Assembly (NCBI GenBank): GCA_951640165.1
Contig: OX621240.1
Location: 4,662,713-4,726,712 of the forward strand
Direction of reading: 5' to 3'
Origin: Pseudoips prasinana
Taxonomy: Eukaryota; Arthropoda; Insecta; Lepidoptera; Nolidae
DNA: 64,000 nucleotides
Made by a program: the position numbers and the translations under genes. Of this stretch, positions 55,762 to 64,000 are shown piece by piece; position 1 is the first letter of the stretch, and every line of letters starts with the position of its first letter. The notes under the pieces were generated by a model. The model was not told the origin of the DNA, ran no database searches, and worked only from the letters and a program-made list of their open reading frames with translations.

Positions 55762-55836
55762 TAAGACCGGTTATTGCGAAGACCTTTGGGGGCAGCCTCT
55801 GTCCAGCAGTGGATGCCTTCCAGCTGATATATATTA
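55762..55836 (+). mobile_element. RTE-type LINE (second family) 3' end
   Basis: AAGACCGGTTATTGCGAAGA, CCTCTGTCCAGCAGTGGATG and CTTCCAGCTGATATATATTA. Confidence 0.55.
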
Positions 55837-56519
55837 TTTATATTTATATATATAACTTCAAGTAAAAATTCAAAATTTTATATAATATCGTCACCAATAA
55901 CTATATCAGTATTTTTAGTGTGTGTTTAAGTACAATTTTTATACTTAATAAAGTTAAGTGGCACATATTATAGACATAATATAAAAAATGGTGTCTGTTT
56001 TTATGCGTATGATAACAGTTTAACACTTATATCCACTGGAAGGATGATCTGCCAATGGGTATCGTTCGTAGCTTAACGCAGAGCGCCTACTCCGGACTTT
56101 TTACTTTTAAACTATTCTTTGTTACTACTTGTTTAAGATCTCAAATTTCATTAAATAACAGACATTGTTATAGGTATCCAATAAAGAAAAAAAATAGAGT
56201 TTAATACTTGTTCAAAATGTTTTTCCTATAAATACATATTTGTATTTTGCAGAGGATTTGGCACTCATTTTGATCTCCATTCTCTTTGCGGCGAAGCCCA
56301 CAGTCAAGCATAATTTTTGTACTGAACTTGGCTCACCTTTTTTACATTTATGTTTTTGGTGGGAGTAATACTAACTATACATTTGATATTTATAGCGTTA
56401 CCAAAAGTTTGATCAGGGGAGGTGAACGGAAGTAGGAAGATATAGGAGTGTTCAGAGGAATTTTTCGAGCTTATACCTGCCGCCACTCCATCCTTATCAC
56501 CTGGATGAATGGTCATCCA
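55837..56519. other. Unassigned spacer
   Basis: Nothing recognised. Confidence 0.35.
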
Positions 56520-56755
56520 CCACTGTGCGTTTCGCAAGAAACTTTTTGCCACGCACTATCGCTCTGTGGAATCAATTAGCTGCGGAGGTATTTCCGATCC
56601 GGTATGACATGGCAACCTTCAAGAAGCGCGCCTATTCTTTTCTTAAAGGCCGGCAACGCACTTGCAGCTCCTCAGGTGTTGCGAGGGTCCATGGGCGGCG
56701 GTGATCACTTACCATCAGGTGACCCACTTGCTCGTTTGCCATCCTATTATATACC
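56520..56755 (+). mobile_element. CR1-like LINE 3' end, copy 2
   Basis: GTTTCGCAAGAAACTTTTTG, TCTGTGGAATCAATTAGCTG, ATGACATGGCAACCTTCAAG, TTCTTTTCTTAAAGGCCGG and TTACCATCAGGTGACCCACT. The protein would end around [18 protein letters not shown], with a frameshift earlier. Confidence 0.65.
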
Positions 56756-56764
56756 TATATATAT

Positions 56765-56940
56765 AAAAAAAAGTTTGTGAATATAGGAAAAGAGAGCGTT
56801 ACGTTTGGTATATTATTGTAGAGCAAGAGAGAGAGTTGCTAGCACACATTTTCTTTCTCTCATAGCCAGTTACGTACAGTTTAACGTTAGTAAAAGTACT
56901 TCGGTCGTCTAAAGTACACTCCTTTTTTAATAAAGGTGGT
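56765..56940 (+). repeat. Dispersed repeat T, copy 3
   Basis: GAGAGCGTTACGTTTGGTAT, GAGAGAGAGTTGCTAGCACA, CATTTTCTTTCTCTCATAGC and ACTTCGGTCGTC. Confidence 0.5.
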
Positions 56941-57129
56941 TACATTTAAAATTATTAGTTTAAGAGAGGTAGGGCACAGCGTTCATTCGCTCGAAGAGCA
57001 GCCCGACTGGGGAAGTACCTCCACCTTACAGAAGACATTCCTTAATAATAACATTAATAATTGAATGTTGTGTTTCTGAGTGTGAGTAAGGTCGCCAGAG
57101 CTCATCGGGGTGGGGGGTAAGGGTCAGCA

Positions 57130-57245
57130 ACACTTGTTTGCTGACTCTTAAAGGCTGGCAACGCACCCGTGACTCCTCTGGTGTTGCGAGTGTCCATGGG
57201 CGGCGGTGATCACTTACCATCAGGTGACCCACTTGCTCGTTTGTC
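57130..57245 (+). mobile_element. CR1-like LINE 3' end, copy 3
   Basis: CTTAAAGGCTGGCAACGCAC and CCATGGGCGGCGGTGATCAC, then TTACCATCAGGTGACCCACT. Confidence 0.65.
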
Positions 57246-58207
57246 GACCTCTAAAATAAAAAAAAGTCATGTAAATTATGTTATATCTAGTAATAATATT
57301 ATAGGGACATGCAATATTATAATATACATAATATGCTTCGTCAATTAAAATAATCGTAACAAGAATGTTTCTGTGTGTATGAAAATATTTTGATAATAGA
57401 GGTGCAACAACCTCTAGGTAAATTTTTATATTAATCATTAATTTACTTTGATTAAAGCTTGCATAGATTTAGACATCAGTGAAAATTTGTATTCTAACAG
57501 AGAGCCAAATTGTTTAATTATGGGTAAAGTTTTTTCATTAGTGTTCTATCCCAGTGTGACAAAGTAGACGAGCGTTCAGGCATTTTAAACTTCGTCTAGG
57601 TTGATTGTGGGGTACGTTTACTTTACGAATATATGTCTACTTTGAGATTAGTCGAACGAATATCGAGACAGCAAAGCTCAACAAACAACACTCGCTGCTA
57701 TTACTTGGCTTTTGGATAAATGTTTTTACACTGCCGAGGAGTATCTGAACTACAGGACTTAGTAAATAAAAGTGTTTGTGCAAACATATAATATATGTAT
57801 ATATAAAGGGAATACGATAATTGCAAATTGAATTAGGGTTATTTTTATTTCTTGTTTGTTTTTAAATGATTTTATTGACATTTTACTTGGTTATATATGT
57901 TGTTAACTTTTAAAAATAATTATTACATAATTTATTAATGTTTGATTGTTAATGTAATAATATTACTTTGTATGTTAGATAATGTGTTAATAATTAATTA
58001 ATTGTATTAATATATTTCTTATTGTAGCTATATAACTTGATACTTAATTATGAAATGTTATATTTACACGCCGCATTTGAACTCGGCAGAATGTGATTGA
58101 TCACCACTCCTGTAACACCTTTTACGTATAATCATATTCAGTAAATAAATGAATTAAATTGAAGTTAAACCGGAACATAAATAGCACTTCTGGATCACCC
58201 ACGTGTC
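57246..58207. other. Unassigned AT-rich spacer
   Basis: Nothing recognised. Confidence 0.4.
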
Positions 58208-58284
58208 AAATTCTCTACTTCTAAAGAGTTCGGACGAACGTGTTGTGAATGCGTTCGTCCGAACTCTTTAGAAATAGACAATTT
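58208..58284. repeat. 33-bp inverted repeat, 11-nt loop
   Basis: The inner 22 bp are perfect (TTCTAAAGAGTTCGGACGAA..., 58219-58240 and 58252-58273). Including the outer 11 bp there are two mismatches. Confidence 0.95.
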
Positions 58285-58413
58285 GGCATTATGACCAGAA
58301 TATTCCGTAAGCAGCCCGACTACACTTCGCCGAATACACTTCTACAATTGGTGTGAGTCTATCTAGCAGGCCCCAACGAGATTTATCAACATGTGATAGC
58401 TTTCCATAAACAC

Positions 58414-58547
58414 ATTATTTTGTACCTAGTCCCTCCCTCTTACCCACCACTGCAACTCCTGTAAGCCAGGATCAACAGTGGCACACAATGAAATGACACT
58501 GAGCGGTGAAGCTCAGGCATGAGCTTCACCGCTATTATTTTGTACCT
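58414..58547 (-). mobile_element. 106-bp R1 LINE insertion with 14-bp target duplications and 5' snap-back
   Basis: ATTATTTTGTACCT occurs at 58414-58427 and 58534-58547. Between them is the minus-strand R1 3' end (matching CTGGCTTACAGGAGTTGCAG at 19361). At its 5' end the sequence folds back: AGCGGTGAAGCTCA, loop GGCA, then its complement (58502-58533). Confidence 0.85.
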
Positions 58548-58778
58548 GAAGAAAATAAATAAGATATATGTTGTACCAAACAGTTTGTAATTTAATCACG
58601 TTTTTTGAAGTGTCTAACTAGCGGGCTCATTATACTATTTTTATTATTGTTATTAAATTTTCATATCGCCCAATAGTACTCTGAGTAAAAAGCTGTTATG
58701 TATCTTACAAATCTAGAATTTCTTCGTTCTGGGACCTTACTTTACAAGATATTCATTATTTAATCAGACGTCTACTGC

Positions 58779-58830
58779 AAATATTGGTTGCAAGCTATTT
58801 CACAAAATAAATAGTTTGCAACCAATATTT
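58779..58830. repeat. 22-bp inverted repeat, 8-nt loop, at a LINE 5' junction
   Basis: AAATATTGGTTGCAAGCTAT... (58779-58800) versus 58809-58830: one mismatch. The right arm is the start of an R1 fragment (TTTGCAACCAATATTTGGAG). Confidence 0.9.
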
Positions 58831-59245
58831 GGAGTAGTTTATTATACTTATGTAAGTAGAAACAAGGAAAAACTTCCATGTGTTTAAGCGGTACCTACTA
58901 CTGGTATGAAATATAACAGCTCGCTTAATCCCTCAGGACCATGAACATGTATCCTTCGTACTTTTTCAGCCGGCTTCTCTTGTTGCAATTCTTTCTCTCA
59001 CTTTATGACGCTTTTGCCTCTTTATATTATCATTCTGTCTCCCGCTTAACTCTGGAGGGAAGTGTAACTTCTGTCTAACTTCTTTCTTTCTGATCAAATT
59101 CGTCGCGGGATCTAAGACAATTGAAGTGATTAAAAGACTTGCCTGTGCCTCACCGCCACTGTTGATCTAGGATTACACGTTACAGCCTTGCTACAGGAGA
59201 TGCTATGGGGAGTTCGAGTAAGGGACTAGTCCTATGTGTACATGG
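58809..59245 (+). mobile_element. R1-clade LINE 3' end, second copy
   Basis: TTTGCAACCAATATTTGGAG, TAGTTTATTATACTTATG, CTGTCTCCCGCTTAACTCTG and CACTGTTGATCTAGG parallel 18975-19395. 5'-truncated, no intact frame. Confidence 0.7.
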
Positions 59246-59725
59246 TAATTAACCAGGTGGATCAGTAGATACTTCCACAAAGCTGTGTAGTATAAAGAAA
59301 ACAATAGTTCACAATGAATAGGAAATGAAAACACCTCAGCACTTTATTCTTTGGCATTACTGAACATTAATCAGAATCAAACGCTGGAAATTATCTTCAT
59401 GTTTAATTAGCAGTCATAGGAAAGATGTTGGCATGGACTTTTATTTCTGCTGTTGCCCTGTGCGATGGCTGCCTTGAAGTCTTTTGCTGAGTGTTACATG
59501 TAGCGTGAAGTTTACTGCAATACCCCAACCAACAGTCCAGTTGAAGACCGACATCTCGAAAAAAAATTGTTTTTCGACGCGCAACGTGCCACCGAGTTTT
59601 ACTAGTTCGAGGAAAACCATTCATAACTGGGTACTGTTCATTAAAAAAAAATAGATTTATGTGTTTTTGCATGCATATATTTACTTTTATAAATTTATCA
59701 ATCTTTTGAGTACGCCATATTTACT
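59246..59725. other. Unidentified sequence next to the gypsy element
   Basis: A minus frame at 59403-59672 (…GYCSKLHATCNTQQKTSRQPS…) has no family I can name. Probably another repeat. Confidence 0.3.
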
Positions 59726-59863
59726 TGTATATATATATGTATATAGGTAGGATATTGATAAATACGGGGATAGACAAGTGAAACGATTGCTTGCTAATTA
59801 CGCACTGACGTTTATTGGTCGTCTCGCTTAGTAGTACGTAGGCACACGCACACATATATAACA
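59726..59863 (-). repeat. 3' LTR of the gypsy element (~138 bp, tentative right end)
   Basis: On minus it starts TGTTATATATGTG directly after a purine tract and would end ...CATATATATATACA (59726). The ends TGTtATATATG and CATATATaTACA are near inverted repeats. AATAAA lies in CCAATAAACG. Without the 5' LTR in view, the outer boundary is provisional. Confidence 0.55.
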
Positions 59864-59880
59864 TTTCCTCCCCTTAGCTT
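59864..59880 (-). promoter_or_regulatory. Polypurine tract
   Basis: AAGCTAAGGGGAGGAAA on minus, adjacent to the LTR start. It is the primer for plus-strand DNA synthesis in LTR retroelements. Confidence 0.7.
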
Positions 59881-59941
59881 AAAAATACAAATTAACCAAC
59901 TATGGTACGGAACCCTACGGCTGTTCTATACATAATAGTCT

Positions 59942-62900
59942 CTAAAAGAATAATTTGTAATTAACTTTAGGCCGATTACGTTTAGACCGTGGTGTTGGTG
60001 CAGGTTCACTCGCCTGCTGTTGTGGTGACTCTTCGCCGGTAAACCCTGTGCTAGGAGAATCGGGTAATGCCTCCTGGAACTCCTCTTCCTCGGCCGAGTT
60101 GTCTGGTGTGGATGATTGCGAGACCACTGAGGGTGTAGTCACCGGGGTGGCTGCTCTTGCTGAGCCAGACATATTTGAAGCAATCAGCGAGTCCTCTCCC
60201 CCTTCACCCATGCCGGGACACGTCGTCACCTCAGTAGACAGGGTCTGTGAAGTTGAGCTTCTACTTCGCTCCTCTAAGTCTATGTCCACGTCTTTATCAT
60301 CATTGTAATCGTCGCCTTTATACAAAATAATTTGATTTTTATGCTTTCTTAAGGTACCATTAGTCAGTAAGTCTCTAATTAAATACAATACGTTGCCAAT
60401 TTTTTTAATCACTGTCCCTTTGCGCCACGTATATTTACCATTAACAGCATAATTTTTATAGTAAATGATGTCCCCGGTGGCAAACACTTGCGTATTATGC
60501 CCACCCGTCTTATTTTGCGTACACTGTTTACGATAAACCGCATTAGCGAGAGCCGTGGATGATGACGATGGCGATTCAGGTTTTATCAGGTCAAGACGCG
60601 TTCTAAGCTTCCGACCGTAGACCAGTTCAGCTGGAGAAAACCCAGTTATTGTGTGAACGGAATTCCTGTAGTCGAACAAGTATTTTAAGAGATTGTTTCT
60701 TAAATTTCGCGCCCCATTACCGCTAAGCAAGCTTGTTTTAATACCCTTTTTAACTATCTTTACGTAGCTTTCAGCTTGGCCGTTGCTGGCCGCGTGGTAT
60801 GTCGGTGATGTCAAGTGAGTAATTCCGTTCACCTTACAAAAAGCCTCAAACTCGCGTGATGTAAACGATGTACCATTGTCACTGACCAGCGTATGCGGTA
60901 CCCCAAATCTAGCCATAAACTCATATAACCTATCGATTGTTGCTGCAGTGGAGGTACTGCACTTCATATTATAAACCTCGACCCACTTGGAGTACGCATC
61001 CACTACCACTAAAAACGTGTGTCCATTAATAGGCCCCAGAAAATCAATATGCACCCGGTAAAATGGCGTTGAAGGAAATTTCCAGTGTGCAATCGGCGCC
61101 TTCGCAGGTGATGGGCGCAGTTGCATGCACACGTCACACAAACCTATCAAACGCTCTAAAGCCACGTCTATCCCCGGGAACCAAAAACGCGCTCGCGCCT
61201 CCGCTTTCGTCTTGACTATTCCTAAATGGGATTGATGTAATTCCATTAAAATTTTATCTCGGAACTTCCCTGGAATTACCACTTTGTGTCCTCTCATAAC
61301 ACATCCACCTTCATAGGACAATTGCGTCCTACACGAATGATACGGCTTCATACATTCATCAGGCGATTTCTTAGGCCATCCATTCAACACAAAGTGTATC
61401 ACCCTACGCAAAGTCACATCATTATCGGTCGCCTCGCGTAACATTTGTAAGGTCACCGGTAAACTGTTGTCCAACACAAAATTAATGTACGAAGCCCGGT
61501 CCGGATCAGGCATCGACGCATCAATGCCCCGAGCGCCTCTCTCCGCACCCCTCTCCTCAGGCAGGCAAGCGCGCGATAAAAAATCCGCACTGTTATTAGC
61601 GCTACGCACATACTCGATTTTATAATTATAAGCGCTTAGAAATAACGCATATCTCTGTAGCCTGTTGGCAGAAACTTCAGGTATACCCCGGTGCGGCCCG
61701 AAAATCGACAACAGTGGCTTATGATCGGTACGCAAGATGAACGGGGCTGACCTGCCATACAAGTATTGGTGGAACCGCCTAACACCAAAAATAATCGCGG
61801 TCGCTTCCTTCTGAATCTGCGCGTAACGTTTCTCAGCAGCGTTAAGCGTCCGGGACGCAAAAGAGATCGGCCGCTCTGTCCCATCGGGTTCTATTTGCGA
61901 CAATATTGCGGAAAGACCTGTCGGTGATGCATCAACAGTTAAAATGATAGACGCGTCTGGATTAAAATGAGCTAATACTTGTTCTGACGCTAAACATTTT
62001 TTAATCGCTGTGAATGCTTCCTCGTGCTCCCGTGTCCAACACCACCTGCTACCCTTTTTTAACAACTCATATAAAGGCCCCAATATCGAAGACGCGTTAT
62101 GAACAAAGTTTCTATAATAATTTAACAGCCCCAAAAATGACTGTAATTGACTAACATTAGTTGGGACCGGTGCCTCGACCATAGCCTTCACTTTCAGCGG
62201 TGATTTATGCAACCCATTTTTATCTATCACGTAACCAAGGTAATTTACTTCCTCGCTAAAAAACACACACTTATCTTTTTGTAAGGTGAGTCCCGCGTTT
62301 TGTAATTTTAATAACACTTGATGTAATCTGTCCAGGTGTTCAGATCTAGTTTTCCCGGTTATTAAAATATCGTCAAGCATACAGAGAGTGCCGGGAACGC
62401 CAGCTAGCACGCCCTCCATTGCGCGTTGGAACACCGCCGGCGCACTTGCAAGGCCAAAACAAAGACGTGTATGTTTGAATATTCCCCTATGTGTATTTAT
62501 GCATGTTAATTCTTGTGACTCATCATCCAACAAAAATTGGTTGTAAGCATTTGACAGGTCCAATTTAGTGAACTGTTGACCCCCACACAGCTTAGAAAAA
62601 AGTTCAGTTACCGTTGGCAACGGATACTGATCAATAACTAATTGTTTGTTTACACCAGTTGAGTAATCGGCGCATATACGTATAGATCCATTTTGCTTTA
62701 ACACCGGCACGATCGGTGACGCATACCGCGCGTGATCAACTGGCTTTAAAACTCCTAACCCTACTAACCGATCTATTTCTTTATCTACGTTACTTTTTAA
62801 CGCAAAAGCTATCGGTCGGGCCCTGATAAAAACTGGTTTCGCATTTTCCTTTAATTGTAACCTCACTTTATATTTATTAAACAATCCTAATTTGTCCGAA

Positions 62901-63040
62901 AAGACCGACGGATAACGGTTTTTCAACGTATCGAACAAATTATTTTCGTCTAATTGCTCGCAATATTGTATCGGCGATAATTCTAACCTGAATTTCGAAA
63001 TAAAATTGCGACCGAGGATTGGCGGCCCGCCGTCTCGCAC
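59942..63040 (-). pseudogene. pol: gypsy pol: end of protease, RT, RNase H, integrase
   Basis: A 1,032-codon open frame ending TAG. PPILGRNF (residues 6-13) is the C-terminal protease motif. RT includes KLDLSNAYNQFLL (about 159-171), LCFGLASAPAVFQ and MLDD at 221-224, where the usual first residue of YxDD is Met. RNase H: TVDASPTG (about 368), RTDHKPL. Integrase: zinc-binding HQSH...CDVC (602-638) and catalytic Asp666, Asp721 and Glu757, an exact D-D-35-E. GFSPAELVYGRKL follows. The C-terminal tail is Ser/Pro-rich and basic at the end. The enzymes copy the RNA and insert the DNA. The frame begins directly after an in-frame TAA (63044-63046) within the protease, so it could not be made as a normal gag-pol product without readthrough. 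Confidence 0.9.
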
Positions 63041-63043
63041 GAC

Positions 63044-63808
63044 TTAAACATTGATTGAGTGTGATGCGCCCGCGTAACTTACTTGCAACCGCGCTATACC
63101 TACACAAACTATGTTATCACCCGTATATGAAAATAAACGTTTCCTAGTCATTGACAATGGTACATTGTTAAAATATTTTTTAAACGTTTCCTCAGAGATT
63201 GCGGTAACGGCTGAACCACTGTCTATTTCAAACTTCAATTCAATTCCCGAGACCGATACCGTTTCTGTCATTGGTTTCCCTTGTACTGATCGAATATTAA
63301 AACACTTACCGTCGTCATCGCTTTCATCCACCGCTCCCGTTTCCACATAATTTATTTTTTTACACATCTTACGCAGATGTCCCGTGGCATTACACCTCCT
63401 ACATTTCGATTTAGCGAACCTACACTGGGATGCCTCGTGATTATAGTAACCGCACACTTGACACTGCACTTTAACTCCCGAATTAGGCGCAGCTGCACGA
63501 ACTGGTGACGTTGCCGACGCCGCCGCCCGCGTGATCTTAAACAGCTGGTCGTGCGCCGTGGATTGCAGCCCGGTGCCCGCAGCTGCCCGAGCACTCCGCG
63601 CGTTTTCTGCAAACTCCATCGCCTTTGTTAACGTCAGACCCGCGAGATCTTTTGCAAATAGCTTCTCTCTGTCGGGACCCGCGCTCATTCCCATGACAAA
63701 TTTGTCCCGAAGAGCTTCTTCCACATTCGAAAAACCGCAGTGAGCCGTCAGACCGCGTAACCTCGCGGCCCATTGTGCGTATGACTCCCCCTCTTGTTGC
63801 GTAGCCGC
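63044..63808 (-). pseudogene. gag-pro: gypsy gag C-terminal part, zinc knuckles and protease N-terminal part
   Basis: The open stretch lies between two in-frame TAA codons. It begins AATQQEGESYAQWAARLRG (capsid-type helices), continues LRDKFVMGM, and has two CX2CX4HX4C knuckles (CQVCGYYNHEASQC and CRRCNATGHLRKMC) for RNA packaging. The aspartic protease active site is DSGS in KFEIDSGSAVTAIS. It ends at TAA 63044-63046, before the second half of the protease fold, which continues in the same frame into pol. The protease would therefore be split. Confidence 0.85.
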
Positions 63809-63811
63809 TTA

Positions 63812-64000
63812 AAACTTATACCGCTCGCCGAACCCACACCGCTTTGGAATAAAATGCTCGTCCAAAAGCTTCAGTATATCCTCGTACGGAACGTCCTGCA
63901 GCTGCTTTGGCAACGCGAGATCCGCCGCCAATTTGTGTGTGCCATCCGCGAGTGCGCTCAGCAAGACAGCTCGTCGCTTTGTTCCCGTCGGATCGCTTGT
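63812..64000 (-). pseudogene. gag: gypsy gag, N-terminal piece cut by window edge
   Basis: In the same frame beyond TAA 63809-63811: RRAVLLSALADGTHKLAADL, QLQDVPYEDILKLLDEHFI and FGERYKF. This resembles Mag-type capsid domains. It continues past 64000. Confidence 0.75.

Larger units (their letters stand above)
59726..64000 (-). mobile_element. Ty3/gypsy LTR retrotransposon (Mag-like), 5' end beyond the window
   Basis: Minus-strand order: gag, double CCHC, aspartic protease, RT, RNase H, integrase, polypurine tract, short 3' LTR. The order RT-RNase H-integrase is the Ty3/gypsy order. The short LTR, two zinc knuckles and single gag-pol frame suggest the Mag lineage (inference). No envelope frame follows pol. 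The 5' LTR, primer-binding site and N-terminal gag are off the right edge. Confidence 0.85.

Noticed and set aside
59942..63040. Endogenous retrovirus with envelope
   Set aside because: No envelope-like frame lies between the integrase end and the 3' LTR; it is an LTR retrotransposon.

Overview
The window looks like a gene-poor, transposon-saturated stretch of an insect nuclear genome, most probably a butterfly or moth. The reasons are AT-rich sequence with several tRNA-headed SINE families, small Helitron-like elements inserted between A and T and ending in CTAG, RTE- and R1-type LINE remnants, and a Mag-like Ty3/gypsy element. The species assignment is inference. No host protein-coding gene, rRNA gene, functional tRNA gene, operon or CRISPR array could be supported. 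Nearly every long open frame belongs to a decaying mobile element or is a shadow of one.

Layout. 0-5 kb: unidentified sequence with a 41-bp minisatellite (3354-3640). 5-16 kb: SINEs nested in SINEs, a palindromic MITE, a LINE C-terminus with a C2H2 finger split by a SINE, a 1.9-kb Helitron-like element carrying nine ~135-bp repeats (11883-13790), and a fold-back structure abutting a PIF1-type helicase fragment (14614-15546). 16-24 kb: R1-type LINE remnant (17840-19395), 5S-rRNA-like SINEs, LINE fragments. 24-30 kb: a triple nest (solo-LTR-like insert in a Helitron in an older repeat), a Harbinger-like MITE, and an essentially full-length but dead RTE-type LINE (26020-29168) with 12-bp target-site duplications. 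30-59 kb: dispersed SINE, Helitron, RTE and CR1-like fragments. 59.7-64 kb: a minus-strand gypsy element with 3' LTR, pol, protease and gag, running off the right edge and interrupted by two in-frame TAA codons.

How the parts relate. The SINE families have different tRNA-like heads but several share one 3' tail, suggesting one LINE partner. Nesting gives a relative history of insertion. The most unusual property is the number of near-perfect inverted repeats with loops of 0-18 nt and arms of 13-33 bp, often inside or beside mobile-element copies. They could reflect template-switch mutation, snap-back priming during retrotransposition, or a sequencing/assembly artefact.

Limits: repeat boundaries were read by eye from copies within this window only. 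Family names rest on recognised motifs, not on a database search.
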